This document shows positions 51,503 through 60,684 of a DNA stretch of 64,000 nt, piece by piece. The notes beneath the pieces were generated by a model that saw only the letters and a list, made by a program, of their open reading frames with translations, made no database searches and was not told the origin of the DNA. Both the position numbers and the translations under genes were made by a program. Positions within the stretch are counted from its first letter, which is position 1. The number at the start of each line of letters is the position of its first letter. Source of the DNA: Collinsella aerofaciens (lineage in GTDB: Bacteria > Actinomycetota > Coriobacteriia > Coriobacteriales > Coriobacteriaceae); NCBI RefSeq assembly GCF_019131995.1, contig NZ_JAHONA010000003.1:1-64000 (forward strand), written 5' to 3'.

Positions 51503-51529
51503 GTGCATTGGGGTCAGGTTACTTTGCAC
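51503..51529. repeat. Family D hairpin, copy D3
   Basis: GTGCA and TGCAC enclose TTGGGGTCAGGTTACTT. It lies between the Mbeg1-like start and the ldh terminator. Confidence 0.45.
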
Positions 51530-51530
51530 C

Positions 51531-51563
51531 AAAAAAGCGCCCGGGCCGCGTGGACTCGGACGC
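51531..51563 (-). terminator. Rho-independent terminator of ldh
   Basis: On the minus strand GCGTCCG pairs with CGGGCGC (one wobble) and is followed by TTTTTT, 35 bases after the ldh stop. Confidence 0.75.
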
Positions 51564-51597
51564 CTTCATTGTAGCTTTTCGCTCTAGCGAGCTTGAT

Positions 51598-52548
51598 TTA
51601 GCAGGAGAAGTCGACGCTGTCGATGATGTCCTTGAGGGCCTTGGCGGAGGCGGTGAGCTCATGCTGCTCGTCATCGTCCAGCGGCACGGGGACGCGGCAG
51701 ACAACGCCGTCGCGGCCAACGACGGTCGGCATAGAGATGGCAAGATCGGACAGGCCGTACTCGCCCACCATGAGCGAGGAGACGGGCAGAACGGTCTGCT
51801 CATCGCGCATGACGGCGGTGCAGATGCGCTTGACGGCCATGGCGACACCATAGTAGGTGGCGTGCTTCTTCTCGATGATGGTGTAGGCGGAGTTCTTGAC
51901 GTCCTCGGCGATACGTTTCTCGGCGGCTTCATGCTCCAGGTGGCCGTGAAGCTCGCAGAAGGTGTTCAGCGGAACGCCGGCAACCTGAGCGCTGGACCAA
52001 GCGACAAACTCGGAGTCGCCGTGCTCACCCATGACGTAGGCCTGAACGTCGCGCGGGTCAACCTCGACGTGGGCGCCAAGCATCTGCTGCAGACGGCCGG
52101 TGTCGAGCACGGTGCCGGAGCCGATGACATGGCCCTCGGGCAAGCCGGACATCTTGATGGCGGCATAAGTCAGAACATCGACCGGGTTGGAGACGATGAG
52201 CAGAATACCGTCAAAGCCGGACTTCTTAATCTCGGGGATAATGGACTTAAAGATGTTTACGTTCTTGTTGACCAGGTCCAGGCGGGTCTCACCGGGCTTC
52301 TGGGCAGCGCCAGCGGTGACGACGATCATGGCGGCGTCGGCGACATCGGAATAATCGCCGGCGTAGATCTTCATCGGCTCGGCAAACGTCATGCCGTGCG
52401 CGATATCCAGAGCCTCACCCTCGGCGCGGTTCTTGTCCACGTCGATGAGGACCATCTCGGAGAACAGACCGCTCTGCATCAGAGCGAACGCCGAAGACGA
52501 ACCGACGAAGCCGCAGCCGACAATAGCGACCTTCTTCTCGTTAACCAT
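51598..52548 (-). CDS. ldh: L-lactate dehydrogenase
   Basis: Reduces pyruvate to L-lactate with NADH. The 316 residues begin KVAIVGCGFVGSSSAFAL. Gln83 in AAQKPGETRLDL marks lactate rather than malate specificity. VSNPVDVLTYAA follows, and catalytic His176 is in GEHGDSE. GGGAGTTTCTA sets the ATG at 52548; the reading frame continues upstream without a site. Monocistronic with its own terminator. Confidence 0.95.
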   Translation of the reverse strand: MVNEKKVAIVGCGFVGSSSAFALMQSGLFSEMVLIDVDKNRAEGEALDIAHGMTFAEPMKIYAGDYSDVADAAMIVVTAGAAQKPGETRLDLVNKNVNIFKSIIPEIKKSGFDGILLIVSNPVDVLTYAAIKMSGLPEGHVIGSGTVLDTGRLQQMLGAHVEVDPRDVQAYVMGEHGDSEFVAWSSAQVAGVPLNTFCELHGHLEHEAAEKRIAEDVKNSAYTIIEKKHATYYGVAMAVKRICTAVMRDEQTVLPVSSLMVGEYGLSDLAISMPTVVGRDGVVCRVPVPLDDDEQHELTASAKALKDIIDSVDFSC

Positions 52549-52573
52549 TAGAAACTCCCATCTCTCTCCACAA

Positions 52574-52602
52574 ACAAGCCGCCCGGGAACGACCCGAGCG
52601 GC
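52574..52602 (-). terminator. Terminator of the 52750-53913 aminotransferase
   Basis: AAGCCGCCCGGG (52574-52585) pairs with CCCGAGCGGCTT (52591-52602), followed on the minus strand by GTTTGT. The remaining gap to 52750 is AT-rich, with no gene. Confidence 0.65.
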
Positions 52603-52749
52603 TTGCCGTAATCCCAATACATCCAATCGGGACTTTGATTATGCTCCTATTCGCAGCCAAAAATCGACCGTTTACCGAAATTGTTTGCAGAATTCGTAAA
52701 ATAACTGTACGAAATCGGTTTCGATATATTGACGAGGCGAAATAGCTTT

Positions 52750-53913
52750 CTAATACAGGCCCGCCTCGCGAATGGCCTCGACAGCCAAAGCGATCTGGTC
52801 GGGCGGCAAGACCAGCGCCATGCGCACGTGTCCCTCGCCCGAAGGACCAAAGCTCGCGCCCGGCGTCACCACAACGCCGGCCTTCTCCATGAGCTCCTCG
52901 CAAAACGCCATCGAATCGGTGCGGCCACCGGGGAGCTTGGCCCACACAAACATAGAGCCATGCGCGTTGGGACGCTCCCAGCCCAGGCCCTCAAGACCGT
53001 CGCACAGGACATCGCGGCGCTCCTGGTACTTCAGACGCTGTGCCTCGACCTCATCGCGCGGGCCATTAAGGCACGCGATAGCAGCCTTCTGGATCGGGAG
53101 GAACATACCGAAGTCAATCTGGCTGCGCAGCTTGGCAAAGGCCGAGACCACGTCCTCGCGACCGACCAAAAAGCCAATGCGGGCACCGGTGACGTTAAAC
53201 GACTTGGAAAGCGAGAAGAACTCCACACCCACCTCGAGCGCACCGGGATACTGCAAGAAGCTGCCACCCGGCTCGCCGTCGAACACGATGTCGGAGTACG
53301 CGTTGTCATGGACGATGAGCAGGTCGTGCTCGCGGGCGAAAGCGATGATCTCCTCGTAGACCTCGGGCGTGCCCACCGAGCCCACCGGGTTGGCGGGCAG
53401 CGACACGATCATATACTTGGCACGATCGGCAACCTCGGGATCGATACCCGCCACATAGGGCAGGTAATTGTGCTCGGCAATCAGCGGATAGTACTCGAGC
53501 TTGGCATCGGCGATCTTGGCACCCGCCTCAAAGACCGGGTAGCACGGATCGGGCACCAGGATGGTGTCACCCGGGTCGAGCAGGGCCAGACCCAAATGAC
53601 CCACGCCTTCCTGCGTGCCGTTGCACGACTGCACCATGGACGGCGTAATGCCCGAAACGCCAAAGCGGCGCTCATAGTAATCGCACACAGCCTGCTTGAG
53701 CTCGGGCAGGTCGCGCAGGGCATACTTCCACATCTCGGGATCTTGGGCTGCTTGCGTGAGTGCCTCGACCACGTGATTGTACGGCTTAAAGTCGGGCGTG
53801 CCCACGCTCATGTTGTAAATGGTCTTGCCCTGAGCCTTCAGCGCGAGCAGTTTGTTGTTGAGCGAGGCGAAGACCTCCGCGCCAAAGCGGTCGAGACGCT
53901 GCGATGCCTGCAT
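52750..53913 (-). CDS. PLP-dependent class I/II aminotransferase (possible DAP-pathway enzyme)
   Basis: A 387-residue fold-type I aminotransferase of the AlaC/DapL/PatA-like group. It shows YNMSVGTPDFKP, SCNGTQEGVGHLGLALLDPGD, SLPANPVGSVGTPEVYEE, VHDNAYSDIVFDG and the Schiff-base Lys in FSLSKSFNVTGARIGF. GAAAGGTGGCACC sets the ATG at 53913; the frame extends 59 codons upstream into the nadE end with no site. Because dapH is nearby, it could be the N-acetyl-DAP aminotransferase, but alanine or another amino acid is equally possible. Confidence 0.85.
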   Translation of the reverse strand: MQASQRLDRFGAEVFASLNNKLLALKAQGKTIYNMSVGTPDFKPYNHVVEALTQAAQDPEMWKYALRDLPELKQAVCDYYERRFGVSGITPSMVQSCNGTQEGVGHLGLALLDPGDTILVPDPCYPVFEAGAKIADAKLEYYPLIAEHNYLPYVAGIDPEVADRAKYMIVSLPANPVGSVGTPEVYEEIIAFAREHDLLIVHDNAYSDIVFDGEPGGSFLQYPGALEVGVEFFSLSKSFNVTGARIGFLVGREDVVSAFAKLRSQIDFGMFLPIQKAAIACLNGPRDEVEAQRLKYQERRDVLCDGLEGLGWERPNAHGSMFVWAKLPGGRTDSMAFCEELMEKAGVVVTPGASFGPSGEGHVRMALVLPPDQIALAVEAIREAGLY

Positions 53914-53930
53914 GGTGCCACCTTTCGATA

Positions 53931-53963
53931 TAAAAAACGCGGCGCTCCGACAAGAGCGCCGCG
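53931..53963 (-). terminator. Rho-independent terminator of nadE
   Basis: A 10-bp perfect stem (CGCGGCGCTC with GAGCGCCGCG) is followed on the minus strand by TTTTTTATAT. It stands between nadE and the aminotransferase. Confidence 0.9.
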
Positions 53964-54031
53964 CGATACGGGCCATCAGATTGCAAAAGTGTAACGCTTG
54001 CAACCCCCGCATTGGTTCAATTTGGCCAACC

Positions 54032-56011
54032 TCAGTCAATTGGATTGAGCGCGTCGATCTGCGCAAGCCACAGACACGAGCTAGCGTCACTCGGCATACG
54101 CCAATCGCCGCGCGGGCTGAGCGTCACCGATCCCACCTTGGGACCATCGGGCAGGCAGCTGCGCTTAAACTGCTGGGCAAAGAAGCGGCGGTAGAACGTA
54201 CGTAGCCACGTGTGGACGGTCTTGACATCGTAGACGCCCTCAAAGCTCTTGAGCGCCATGCGGTAGATCTTGCCCGGCTCAAAGCCAAAACGCAGCAGGT
54301 AGTAGAGGAAGTAGTCGTGCAGCTCATACGGGCCCACCAAATCCTCGGTCTTCTGCGCAATCTCGCCGTCGCCCGTGGGCGGCAGAAGCTCGGGGGACAC
54401 CGGCGTATCGAGGATGTCGAGCAGCGTCTCGGCAATACGCCCGCCAAACACATCGGCCGCATAGCGCACCAGATGGCGCACAAGCGTCTTAGGCACGCTC
54501 GCGTTGACGGCGTACATGCTCATGTGGTCGCCGTTATAGGTAGCCCAGCCGAGCGCCAGCTCCGACAGGTCGCCCGTGCCGATGACAAAACCGCCAGCCT
54601 GGTTGGCCAGATCCATCAGAATCTGCGTACGCTCGCGCGCCTGGCTGTTCTCGTAGGTCACGTCCTGCACGGCCGGATCATGCTCGATATCCTTAAAGTG
54701 CTGTTCCACGGCAGCATGGATTGAGACCTCGCGGAAGCTCACACCCAAGTCACGAGCGAGCGACTCGGCATTGGACTTAGTGCGGTGCGTCGTGCCAAAG
54801 CCGGGAATGGAAACCGCCGTGATACCCGTGCGCGACAGCCCCAGCGCATCGAAGGCACGCACGGTCACAAGCAGCGCTAGCGTGGAGTCCAAGCCGCCCG
54901 AAAGGCCGATGACCGCAGCCTTGGTACCTGTGTGGGCGAGGCGGGTCTTGAGGCCCGCAGTCTGCAGACCGAGGATCGTCTCGCAGCGCTCGGCCAAGTC
55001 GCCGTGGTCGGCCGGCACAAAGGGCGCGCGCGGGAAAACGCGGTCGATATCGCAGGCATCGCGCAGGACAGGTTCTTCGGCCAGCACGCCCTCAAACGAA
55101 AACTCAACGGCCGTGGCCTCCGGCGCATCGTCGGTGCGCGTCCACGTCGTCGAGCGACGGCGCTCGGCAACCAGGCGGTCAAGGTCAACGTCGGCGATGG
55201 CCATATCGCAGGTAAGCAGTTTGGTCGCGGCGAGCTTGGAGCCGTTTTCGTAGACGAGGTTCTCGCCCGCAAAGACCATGTCGGTCGTGGACTCGCCCTC
55301 GCTCGCGTCCGCGTAGGCATAGGCGCAGTACAGGCGCGCGCTCTGGTTGGAGATTAGGCTGCGGCGGTAATCCGCCTTACCGATAATCTCGTCCGAAGCC
55401 GACGGATTGAGGATCACCGTCGCACCGGCAAGCGCCATCTCGGTCGAAGGGGGCGCCGGCACCCACAGGTCCTCGCAGACCTCAACGCCCAGCACCATAT
55501 CCTCGGCACCTTCATCACAGCAGCGGTAGGCAAGCCCCGAACCCAGCGGAACCGGACCCTGACCGGCAAACTCGACCCACACGGGATCCGCAGGCGATGG
55601 AGCAAACCAGCGACGCTCATAGAACTCACCATAGTTGGGCAGATACTTCTTGGCCGTAAGACCCAAAAGCTCGCCCGCGCAGCACACGGCAGCGCAGTTG
55701 TAGATATTCTCGGCAACTGCAACGGGAAGACCGATGGTAAAGACAATCGGCAGATCGCGGGTTTCATCGAGAATGTGCACAAGTGCCGTCTCGCAGGCAT
55801 GCAGCAGCGTGCGGTTATGGAACAGATCAGCCGCGGTATAGCCAGTCAGATTAAGCTCGGGCAACACCAGCGCGCGAACGCCGCGCTCGGCAGCATCGCG
55901 AACAGCCGCCAGCGCAACCTCGGCATTGCCCTCGACATCGGCCACGCGAATCCGCGGCGACGCCGCCGCCACACGCAAAAAGCCATCAGACTGAGAAAGG
56001 TGAAGATTCAT
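54032..56011 (-). CDS. nadE: Glutamine-dependent NAD+ synthetase
   Basis: Makes NAD+ from nicotinate adenine dinucleotide. The 659 residues have two domains. The N-terminal nitrilase-fold glutaminase carries the triad Glu52 (LPELNLTG), Lys121 (AKKYLPNYGEFYE) and Cys179 (GVEVCEDLW). The C-terminal synthetase has the ATP pyrophosphatase P-loop GLSGGLDSTLAL. GGGAGCATTCTT decides the ATG at 56011. The length is typical of the two-domain form. Confidence 0.94.
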   Translation of the reverse strand: MNLHLSQSDGFLRVAAASPRIRVADVEGNAEVALAAVRDAAERGVRALVLPELNLTGYTAADLFHNRTLLHACETALVHILDETRDLPIVFTIGLPVAVAENIYNCAAVCCAGELLGLTAKKYLPNYGEFYERRWFAPSPADPVWVEFAGQGPVPLGSGLAYRCCDEGAEDMVLGVEVCEDLWVPAPPSTEMALAGATVILNPSASDEIIGKADYRRSLISNQSARLYCAYAYADASEGESTTDMVFAGENLVYENGSKLAATKLLTCDMAIADVDLDRLVAERRRSTTWTRTDDAPEATAVEFSFEGVLAEEPVLRDACDIDRVFPRAPFVPADHGDLAERCETILGLQTAGLKTRLAHTGTKAAVIGLSGGLDSTLALLVTVRAFDALGLSRTGITAVSIPGFGTTHRTKSNAESLARDLGVSFREVSIHAAVEQHFKDIEHDPAVQDVTYENSQARERTQILMDLANQAGGFVIGTGDLSELALGWATYNGDHMSMYAVNASVPKTLVRHLVRYAADVFGGRIAETLLDILDTPVSPELLPPTGDGEIAQKTEDLVGPYELHDYFLYYLLRFGFEPGKIYRMALKSFEGVYDVKTVHTWLRTFYRRFFAQQFKRSCLPDGPKVGSVTLSPRGDWRMPSDASSCLWLAQIDALNPID

Positions 56012-56214
56012 AAGAATGCTCCCGTGCGTAGACGCCATTCACAACAATTAGCAAGCCCTATTGTAGTTCAACCGCCGGGTGTAACCGCATCCCACCAACT
56101 TGGTGAGCTATTGATGAGTTGATGGTATCTGTTAAATGTCACGTACGATTCACATCTGGTGGGTACCCTGATGGCTACATGAAACGAAGCAGATTTACAC
56201 CGGGAGGACCCCGT

Positions 56215-57177
56215 ATGACAACCAAGTACACCGACGCGCCGCGCACGCGCGTCATGACACCGGCCGCGCTCAACAACGGCGTGCACGAAAACCATTCCAT
56301 CGGACAGACCATGGCCATCGCGCCCAAAAAGGGCCTGTTCGATGACATTTCCATTCCTCAGATCATCGCTGGCGCCGCAGCCGCCGCCACAAGTGTCGCG
56401 CTTGCTTCCAAGATTGGCATCGCTGGTTCAGTAATTGGCGCCGCCGTGAGCTCGGTCATCACCGTTGTGTCCTCGCAGGTCTACCGCCACTTTATCTCTG
56501 CCAGCGCCAAAGCCCTCAAAGGTACGCACGCCGACGTCGACTACCCCGCCGGCGCCTATGAGCCCGTTGAGCTTAATGCCGAGGAGCACCTGGGCGGCGC
56601 CGCGACTACGCAGGAGATGCGCCAGGTTGCGGGGCGTGCGACCACGGCGCGCGTCGCCCCTAACAGCCTGCGCGCCAAGGCCGCGGCAGAGCGCAGCCAG
56701 ACGCAAAAGAAGGTCATCGTCTTCTCGATCGCCATCGCCATCGTCGCGGTCATCGCCTGCACCGGCGCCATCCTTATAACCACCGCCGGTGAGGGTCTGG
56801 GCGAGCGCCCCGAGCCAATCCTTTCGTCGCGCACGACCGAGAGCGATGCAAATGGCAACACCCAGTCGCAAGATCAGCAGGCGCAGACGGACGATACGCA
56901 AGACAGTTCTACCTCTGCCAATTCGTCCTCGAACACCCAAAACCAATCGCAGGGCACCGATTCCTCTACGGCCAACAGCAGCACGCCGTCCGGCACGACC
57001 GACTCAAGCCAAACGACTGGCGGTTCGCAGCCGAGCACGGGCGGCCAGACGAGCGACACCACTTCGGGAACGGGCACAGCAGACAGCAACAACACCAACA
57101 GCTCGAACAGCTCGAGTGGAACCGCGTCCGGCACGGCATCTGACAACTCGAGCCAAGGCACGGCATCGGGCAACTAA
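56215..57177 (+). CDS. Membrane protein with a Ser/Thr/Gly/Asn-rich extracellular tail, unknown
   Basis: A 320-residue protein. A hydrophobic hairpin-like segment IIAGAAAAATSVALASKIGIAGSVIG is near 50-80, then a cytoplasmic stretch, then a membrane segment VIVFSIAIAIVAVIACTGAILITTA near 165-190. The last 120 residues are almost only Ser, Thr, Asn, Gln, Gly and Asp, a pattern of extended surface stalks and a possible glycosylation target. No sorting motif. GGGAGGACCCCGT precedes the ATG. No family recognised. Confidence 0.7.
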   Translation: MTTKYTDAPRTRVMTPAALNNGVHENHSIGQTMAIAPKKGLFDDISIPQIIAGAAAAATSVALASKIGIAGSVIGAAVSSVITVVSSQVYRHFISASAKALKGTHADVDYPAGAYEPVELNAEEHLGGAATTQEMRQVAGRATTARVAPNSLRAKAAAERSQTQKKVIVFSIAIAIVAVIACTGAILITTAGEGLGERPEPILSSRTTESDANGNTQSQDQQAQTDDTQDSSTSANSSSNTQNQSQGTDSSTANSSTPSGTTDSSQTTGGSQPSTGGQTSDTTSGTGTADSNNTNSSNSSSGTASGTASDNSSQGTASGN

Positions 57178-57317
57178 GTACATTTGCCTCTCATAGATAA
57201 CCGACCTGTACAACGGGCGCGAATCGAAAGCGGTTCGCGCCCGTTTGCCTTGGGCGCCGCCATGGCGAACGCTATGCGATGGTAAGATGCTTTACATGTG
57301 TAAAGAGGAGATTTGCC

Positions 57318-58613
57318 ATGAGCAAGACAATAGTTAGGCCCACGCTTTCGCTGGGCAACCACATCTATCTGTATCGCCTGCTGCGCGACGCGATTGGGTG
57401 CGGCAAGCAAACGTTTATGACACAGGTCGAGGAGGCGCTCGCCGCCGGCGACATGACCGCTTATGACCTGGGCTTTGAGTCCACGCGTGAGCTGCTCGAG
57501 GAGCTCGACGACTGCATTAAGCTGACCGTCTTTAAGGGCGGTCGCCTGTATGCCACCGTCATCGCCAACGAGGCTTGGGATGCCGCCCTTGCCAAGGGCG
57601 AGGACAAGCCCAAGGCAGCCAAGGGAGCCAAGCAGTCCTACAAAAAGAAAAAGCGCGGCGAGAAGGACCTCAAGGCCGTGCGTCCCAAGCACGTTAAACG
57701 TCCCAAGCCAGAAACCATGGTTGAAGCCGTGCCGGAGCCCGAGCCCGAGGCAGAGATCGAAGTCGCTATTGAGGTAACAGCAGAAACCGAAATCACCGCC
57801 ACGACCGATCCCGAAGTCATATCTGAGCAGGAAACCACTGCGGAGCTCAACGAAGCTCCCAAGTCGACAACCGAAGAAGCCGCTGACCAGCCCGAGACGT
57901 CTGCATTCCAAAACAGCGATGTCTTTGGTGACAAGGCCGAGGACGATCAGTCCGACGAGCCCGCAGATCAAGACGCTACCGAGTCGACGCCGGAGCCCGA
58001 GGCACCGCAGCCCGCCATCTCGCTCACGGTCGTCTATGACCCCGAGAACGCAAACGCCGGCATCACCACCATGGCATCCACGCCCATCGAGGCAAAGTCG
58101 AGCGTCGAGAATCAGAGCGCTCCGCAAGTCGAGTTCGACACCGCGACCGCAGACGCACCTGCCATCGTCGAGCCCGCAGATTCCGCGGCGATGCCGAAAG
58201 CGGACACCGAATCAGTACTCGGCGCCGAACCCGCGCCCGTCATCGAGGTGACGCCCGTCAATGAGCAGGCCTTCGCACCGACGATGGTACCGGCCCCCGC
58301 ACCCGTAGCGCCCGCCATCCCCGAGGACTTCCCCGTCGATTTCGCAACCGAGGTCTTCTGCCCCGGTCCGTTGCTACACCAGCTGTCGACCTATCTCCCC
58401 TACGGCGCCGATACCCTCGGCATCGTCGGCGAGTACTACTGGATCGCCCGCGAGCGCGGTACCATCGAGGCCGCGCGAAACCGCGCAAGCTTCCCCCTGC
58501 GCTACACGCAGGCCGGCGAGCGCCACGAAGTTACCGTGCGCGTCCGCCGCAACACCACCGGTGGCCTCGGATCCACCTGGGCCATCGATAAAGTCGAAGA
58601 ACCCGAGCAGTAA
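57318..58613 (+). CDS. Two-domain protein with a long acidic linker, unknown
   Basis: A 431-residue protein with no signal or membrane segment. An N-terminal domain of about 85 residues (LSLGNHIYLYRLLRDAIGCGKQT, LGFESTRELLEELDD) is followed by a basic patch (KQSYKKKKRGEKDLK). About 200 residues of Glu/Pro/Ala/Thr-rich disordered sequence come next. A C-terminal domain of about 90 residues follows (LLHQLSTYLPYGADTLGIVGEYYWIARERG). The layout suggests a tethering or nucleic-acid-binding protein; I recognise no family. AAGAGGAGATTTGCC precedes the ATG at 57318. Confidence 0.7.
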   Translation: MSKTIVRPTLSLGNHIYLYRLLRDAIGCGKQTFMTQVEEALAAGDMTAYDLGFESTRELLEELDDCIKLTVFKGGRLYATVIANEAWDAALAKGEDKPKAAKGAKQSYKKKKRGEKDLKAVRPKHVKRPKPETMVEAVPEPEPEAEIEVAIEVTAETEITATTDPEVISEQETTAELNEAPKSTTEEAADQPETSAFQNSDVFGDKAEDDQSDEPADQDATESTPEPEAPQPAISLTVVYDPENANAGITTMASTPIEAKSSVENQSAPQVEFDTATADAPAIVEPADSAAMPKADTESVLGAEPAPVIEVTPVNEQAFAPTMVPAPAPVAPAIPEDFPVDFATEVFCPGPLLHQLSTYLPYGADTLGIVGEYYWIARERGTIEAARNRASFPLRYTQAGERHEVTVRVRRNTTGGLGSTWAIDKVEEPEQ

Positions 58614-58618
58614 CGACA

Positions 58619-58656
58619 AACGGCTCAAATCCAAATCAGGATTTGAGCCGTTTTTA
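58619..58656 (+). terminator. Rho-independent terminator
   Basis: A 14-bp perfect stem (AACGGCTCAAATCC with GGATTTGAGCCGTT) is followed by TTTATTTG, five bases after the stop codon of the acidic-linker protein. Confidence 0.92.
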
Positions 58657-58680
58657 TTTGTTGATGTTGCGTAACCAACA

Positions 58681-58824
58681 GCGAGCGGGCCGCAAGTGCC
58701 CCAGGTTGCCGTGAAAGAGGAGCGACGCGTACTTCGGTACGCGAGCGACGGCTTGAACGGCAAGATGGGGTGCTTGCGACCCGCGCAGCGTCGAGCAGTT
58801 ACGCGGTTTGGAAAACCGCGTAAC
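58681..58824 (+). repeat. Family A structured element, copy A3
   Basis: Outer arm GCGGGCCGCAAGTGCCCC pairs with GGGGTGCTTGCGACCCGC. Then come AGG/AGAT, helix TTGCCG/CGGCAA, loops GAAAGAGGAGCGA and GCGACGGCTTGAA, and hairpin CGCGTAC-TTCG-GTACGCG. GCAGCGTCGAGC precedes terminal hairpin GTTACGCGGTTTGG / AAAACCGCGTAAC. This hairpin ends three bases from the ettA stop codon (58828, minus strand). Confidence 0.83.
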
Positions 58825-58827
58825 GAT

Positions 58828-60513
58828 CTAGTCGCGCGTCAGCTTACGGTGGATACGATGCGGCTGGGCCGCGTCCTCGCCCAGGCGCTCGATGCGGTTG
58901 GCCTGATAGGCCTCGAAGTTGCCCTCGAACCAATACCAGTTGCCCGGGTTCTCGTCGGTGCCTTCCCACGCCAGAATGTGCGTGGCGACGCGGTCCAGGA
59001 ACATACGGTCATGGCTAATGACCACCGAGCAGCCCGGGAACTCGAGCAGCGCCGCTTCGAGCGAGGACAGCGTCTCGACGTCGAGGTCGTTCGTAGGCTC
59101 GTCGAGGAGCAGCAGGTTGCCGCCCTGCTTGAGCGTGAGCGCCAGGTTCAGACGGTTGCGCTCGCCACCGGAAAGTACGCCAGCGCGCTTCTGCTGGTCC
59201 TGGCCCTTAAAGCCAAAGCTCGCCACATAAGCGCGGCTCGGAACCTCGGTCTCGCCGACCATCATGTGGTCCAGGCCGTCCGAGACGACCTCCCATAGGT
59301 TCTTATCGGGGTCGATGCCGGAACGGTTCTGGTCGACATAGGAGATCTTGACGGTCTCGCCCACCTCAAGCTCGCCCGAAGTCAGCGGCTCCAGACCCAC
59401 AATCGTCTTGAACAGCGTGGTCTTACCGACACCGTTGGGGCCGATGACGCCCACGATGCCGTTGCGCGGCAGGGTGAACGAAAGGTCATCGATGAGCACG
59501 CGGCCATCGAACTCCTTGTGCAGATGATGGGCCTCGAGCACCTTGTTGCCCAAACGCGGGCCCACAGGGATGCGGATGTCGGTCCAGTCGAGCTTCTGGC
59601 TTGCGCGGGCCTCGGCCTCCATCTCCTCGTAGCGAGCCAGACGGGCCTTGTTCTTTGCCTGGCGAGCCTTGGGCGAGCTGCGCACCCACTCGAGCTCGGC
59701 CTCCATGCGCTTGGCGAGCTTGGCGTCACGATTGCCCTGTGCCTCGATACGCGCGGCCTTGGTCTCCAGATACGTGGAGTAGTTGCCCTTGTAGGGATAA
59801 AGGTGACCGCGGTCGACCTCGCAGATCCACTCGGCAACGTTATCCAGGAAGTAGCGATCGTGCGTGACGGCAAGCACCGCGCCCTGGTAGTTGTGCAGGA
59901 AGTGTTCGAGCCACAGGATCGACTCGGCGTCCAGGTGGTTCGTGGGCTCGTCGAGCAGCAGCAGGTCGGGAGCCTCGAGCAGCAGCTTGCACAGGGCCAC
60001 GCGACGGCGCTCGCCGCCGGAAAGCACGTTGACCGGCATGTCGGAATCGGGCAGCTGCAGGGCGTCCATGGCCTGGCCGAGCTTGGAATCGATATCCCAG
60101 CCATCGGCGGCATCGATCTCGTCCTGGAGCTTGCCCATCTCGGCCATGAGGGCATCCATGTCGCAATCCGGGTCGCACATCTCCTCGCCGATCTTGTTGA
60201 AGCGATCGACCTTGGCGATCATATCGCCAAACGCCATGCGCACGTTCTCGATGACGGTCTTGTCATCGTCGAGCGGCGGCTCCTGCTGCAGGATGCCCAC
60301 GGTGTAGCCGGGGGTGAGCCTAGCATCGCCGTTGGAGACCTCCTCGATGCCGGCCATGATCTTGAGCAGGGTCGACTTGCCCATGCCGTTGGGACCCACG
60401 ACGCCGATCTTGGCACCAGGGTAGAAGCTCAGGGTCACGTCGTCAAGGATTACCTTGTCGCCATGGGCCTTGCGAGCCTGATACATCTGATAAATGAACT
60501 CCGCCACAGTCAT
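58828..60513 (-). CDS. ettA: Energy-dependent translational throttle, ABC-F protein
   Basis: A 561-residue ABC-F ATPase that binds the ribosomal E site and gates early elongation in response to ATP/ADP. Domain 1: GPNGMGKST at about 38-46, LSGGERRRV, LLLLDEPTNHLD. A linker with charged helices (KAARIEAQGNRDAKLAKRMEAE) follows. Domain 2: GPNGVGKTT, LSGGERNRL, LLLLDEPTNDLD. Length and the arm and linker pattern match EttA rather than resistance-type ABC-F proteins. No membrane domain. Confidence 0.93.
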   Translation of the reverse strand: MTVAEFIYQMYQARKAHGDKVILDDVTLSFYPGAKIGVVGPNGMGKSTLLKIMAGIEEVSNGDARLTPGYTVGILQQEPPLDDDKTVIENVRMAFGDMIAKVDRFNKIGEEMCDPDCDMDALMAEMGKLQDEIDAADGWDIDSKLGQAMDALQLPDSDMPVNVLSGGERRRVALCKLLLEAPDLLLLDEPTNHLDAESILWLEHFLHNYQGAVLAVTHDRYFLDNVAEWICEVDRGHLYPYKGNYSTYLETKAARIEAQGNRDAKLAKRMEAELEWVRSSPKARQAKNKARLARYEEMEAEARASQKLDWTDIRIPVGPRLGNKVLEAHHLHKEFDGRVLIDDLSFTLPRNGIVGVIGPNGVGKTTLFKTIVGLEPLTSGELEVGETVKISYVDQNRSGIDPDKNLWEVVSDGLDHMMVGETEVPSRAYVASFGFKGQDQQKRAGVLSGGERNRLNLALTLKQGGNLLLLDEPTNDLDVETLSSLEAALLEFPGCSVVISHDRMFLDRVATHILAWEGTDENPGNWYWFEGNFEAYQANRIERLGEDAAQPHRIHRKLTRD

Positions 60514-60590
60514 TTCTCCTTATCTAGCTGCGGAAATCTTCTCCCCCTCTCCGTTTTGGAAAAAGCGGAGAGGCAGTTCGCGCGTTCTAA

Positions 60591-60618
60591 TAAAAAGGGG
60601 CATGGTTGCCCATACCCC
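60591..60618 (-). terminator. Terminator of the sdpR-sdpI unit
   Basis: GGGGCATGG and CCATACCCC form a stem with one mismatch, followed on the minus strand by TTTTTATT. It lies about 65 bases after the sdpI stop. Confidence 0.65.
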
Positions 60619-60684
60619 CTAATACTACCTGGGAAAAGTCCCCCGGAACATACTATGAACTGCGTACGCTAGTTTTCCGCAACC

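Noticed and set aside
53914..54090. 59-codon upstream extension of the aminotransferase overlapping nadE
   Set aside because: It would run through the nadE terminator and coding end; GAAAGGTGG marks the ATG at 53913.
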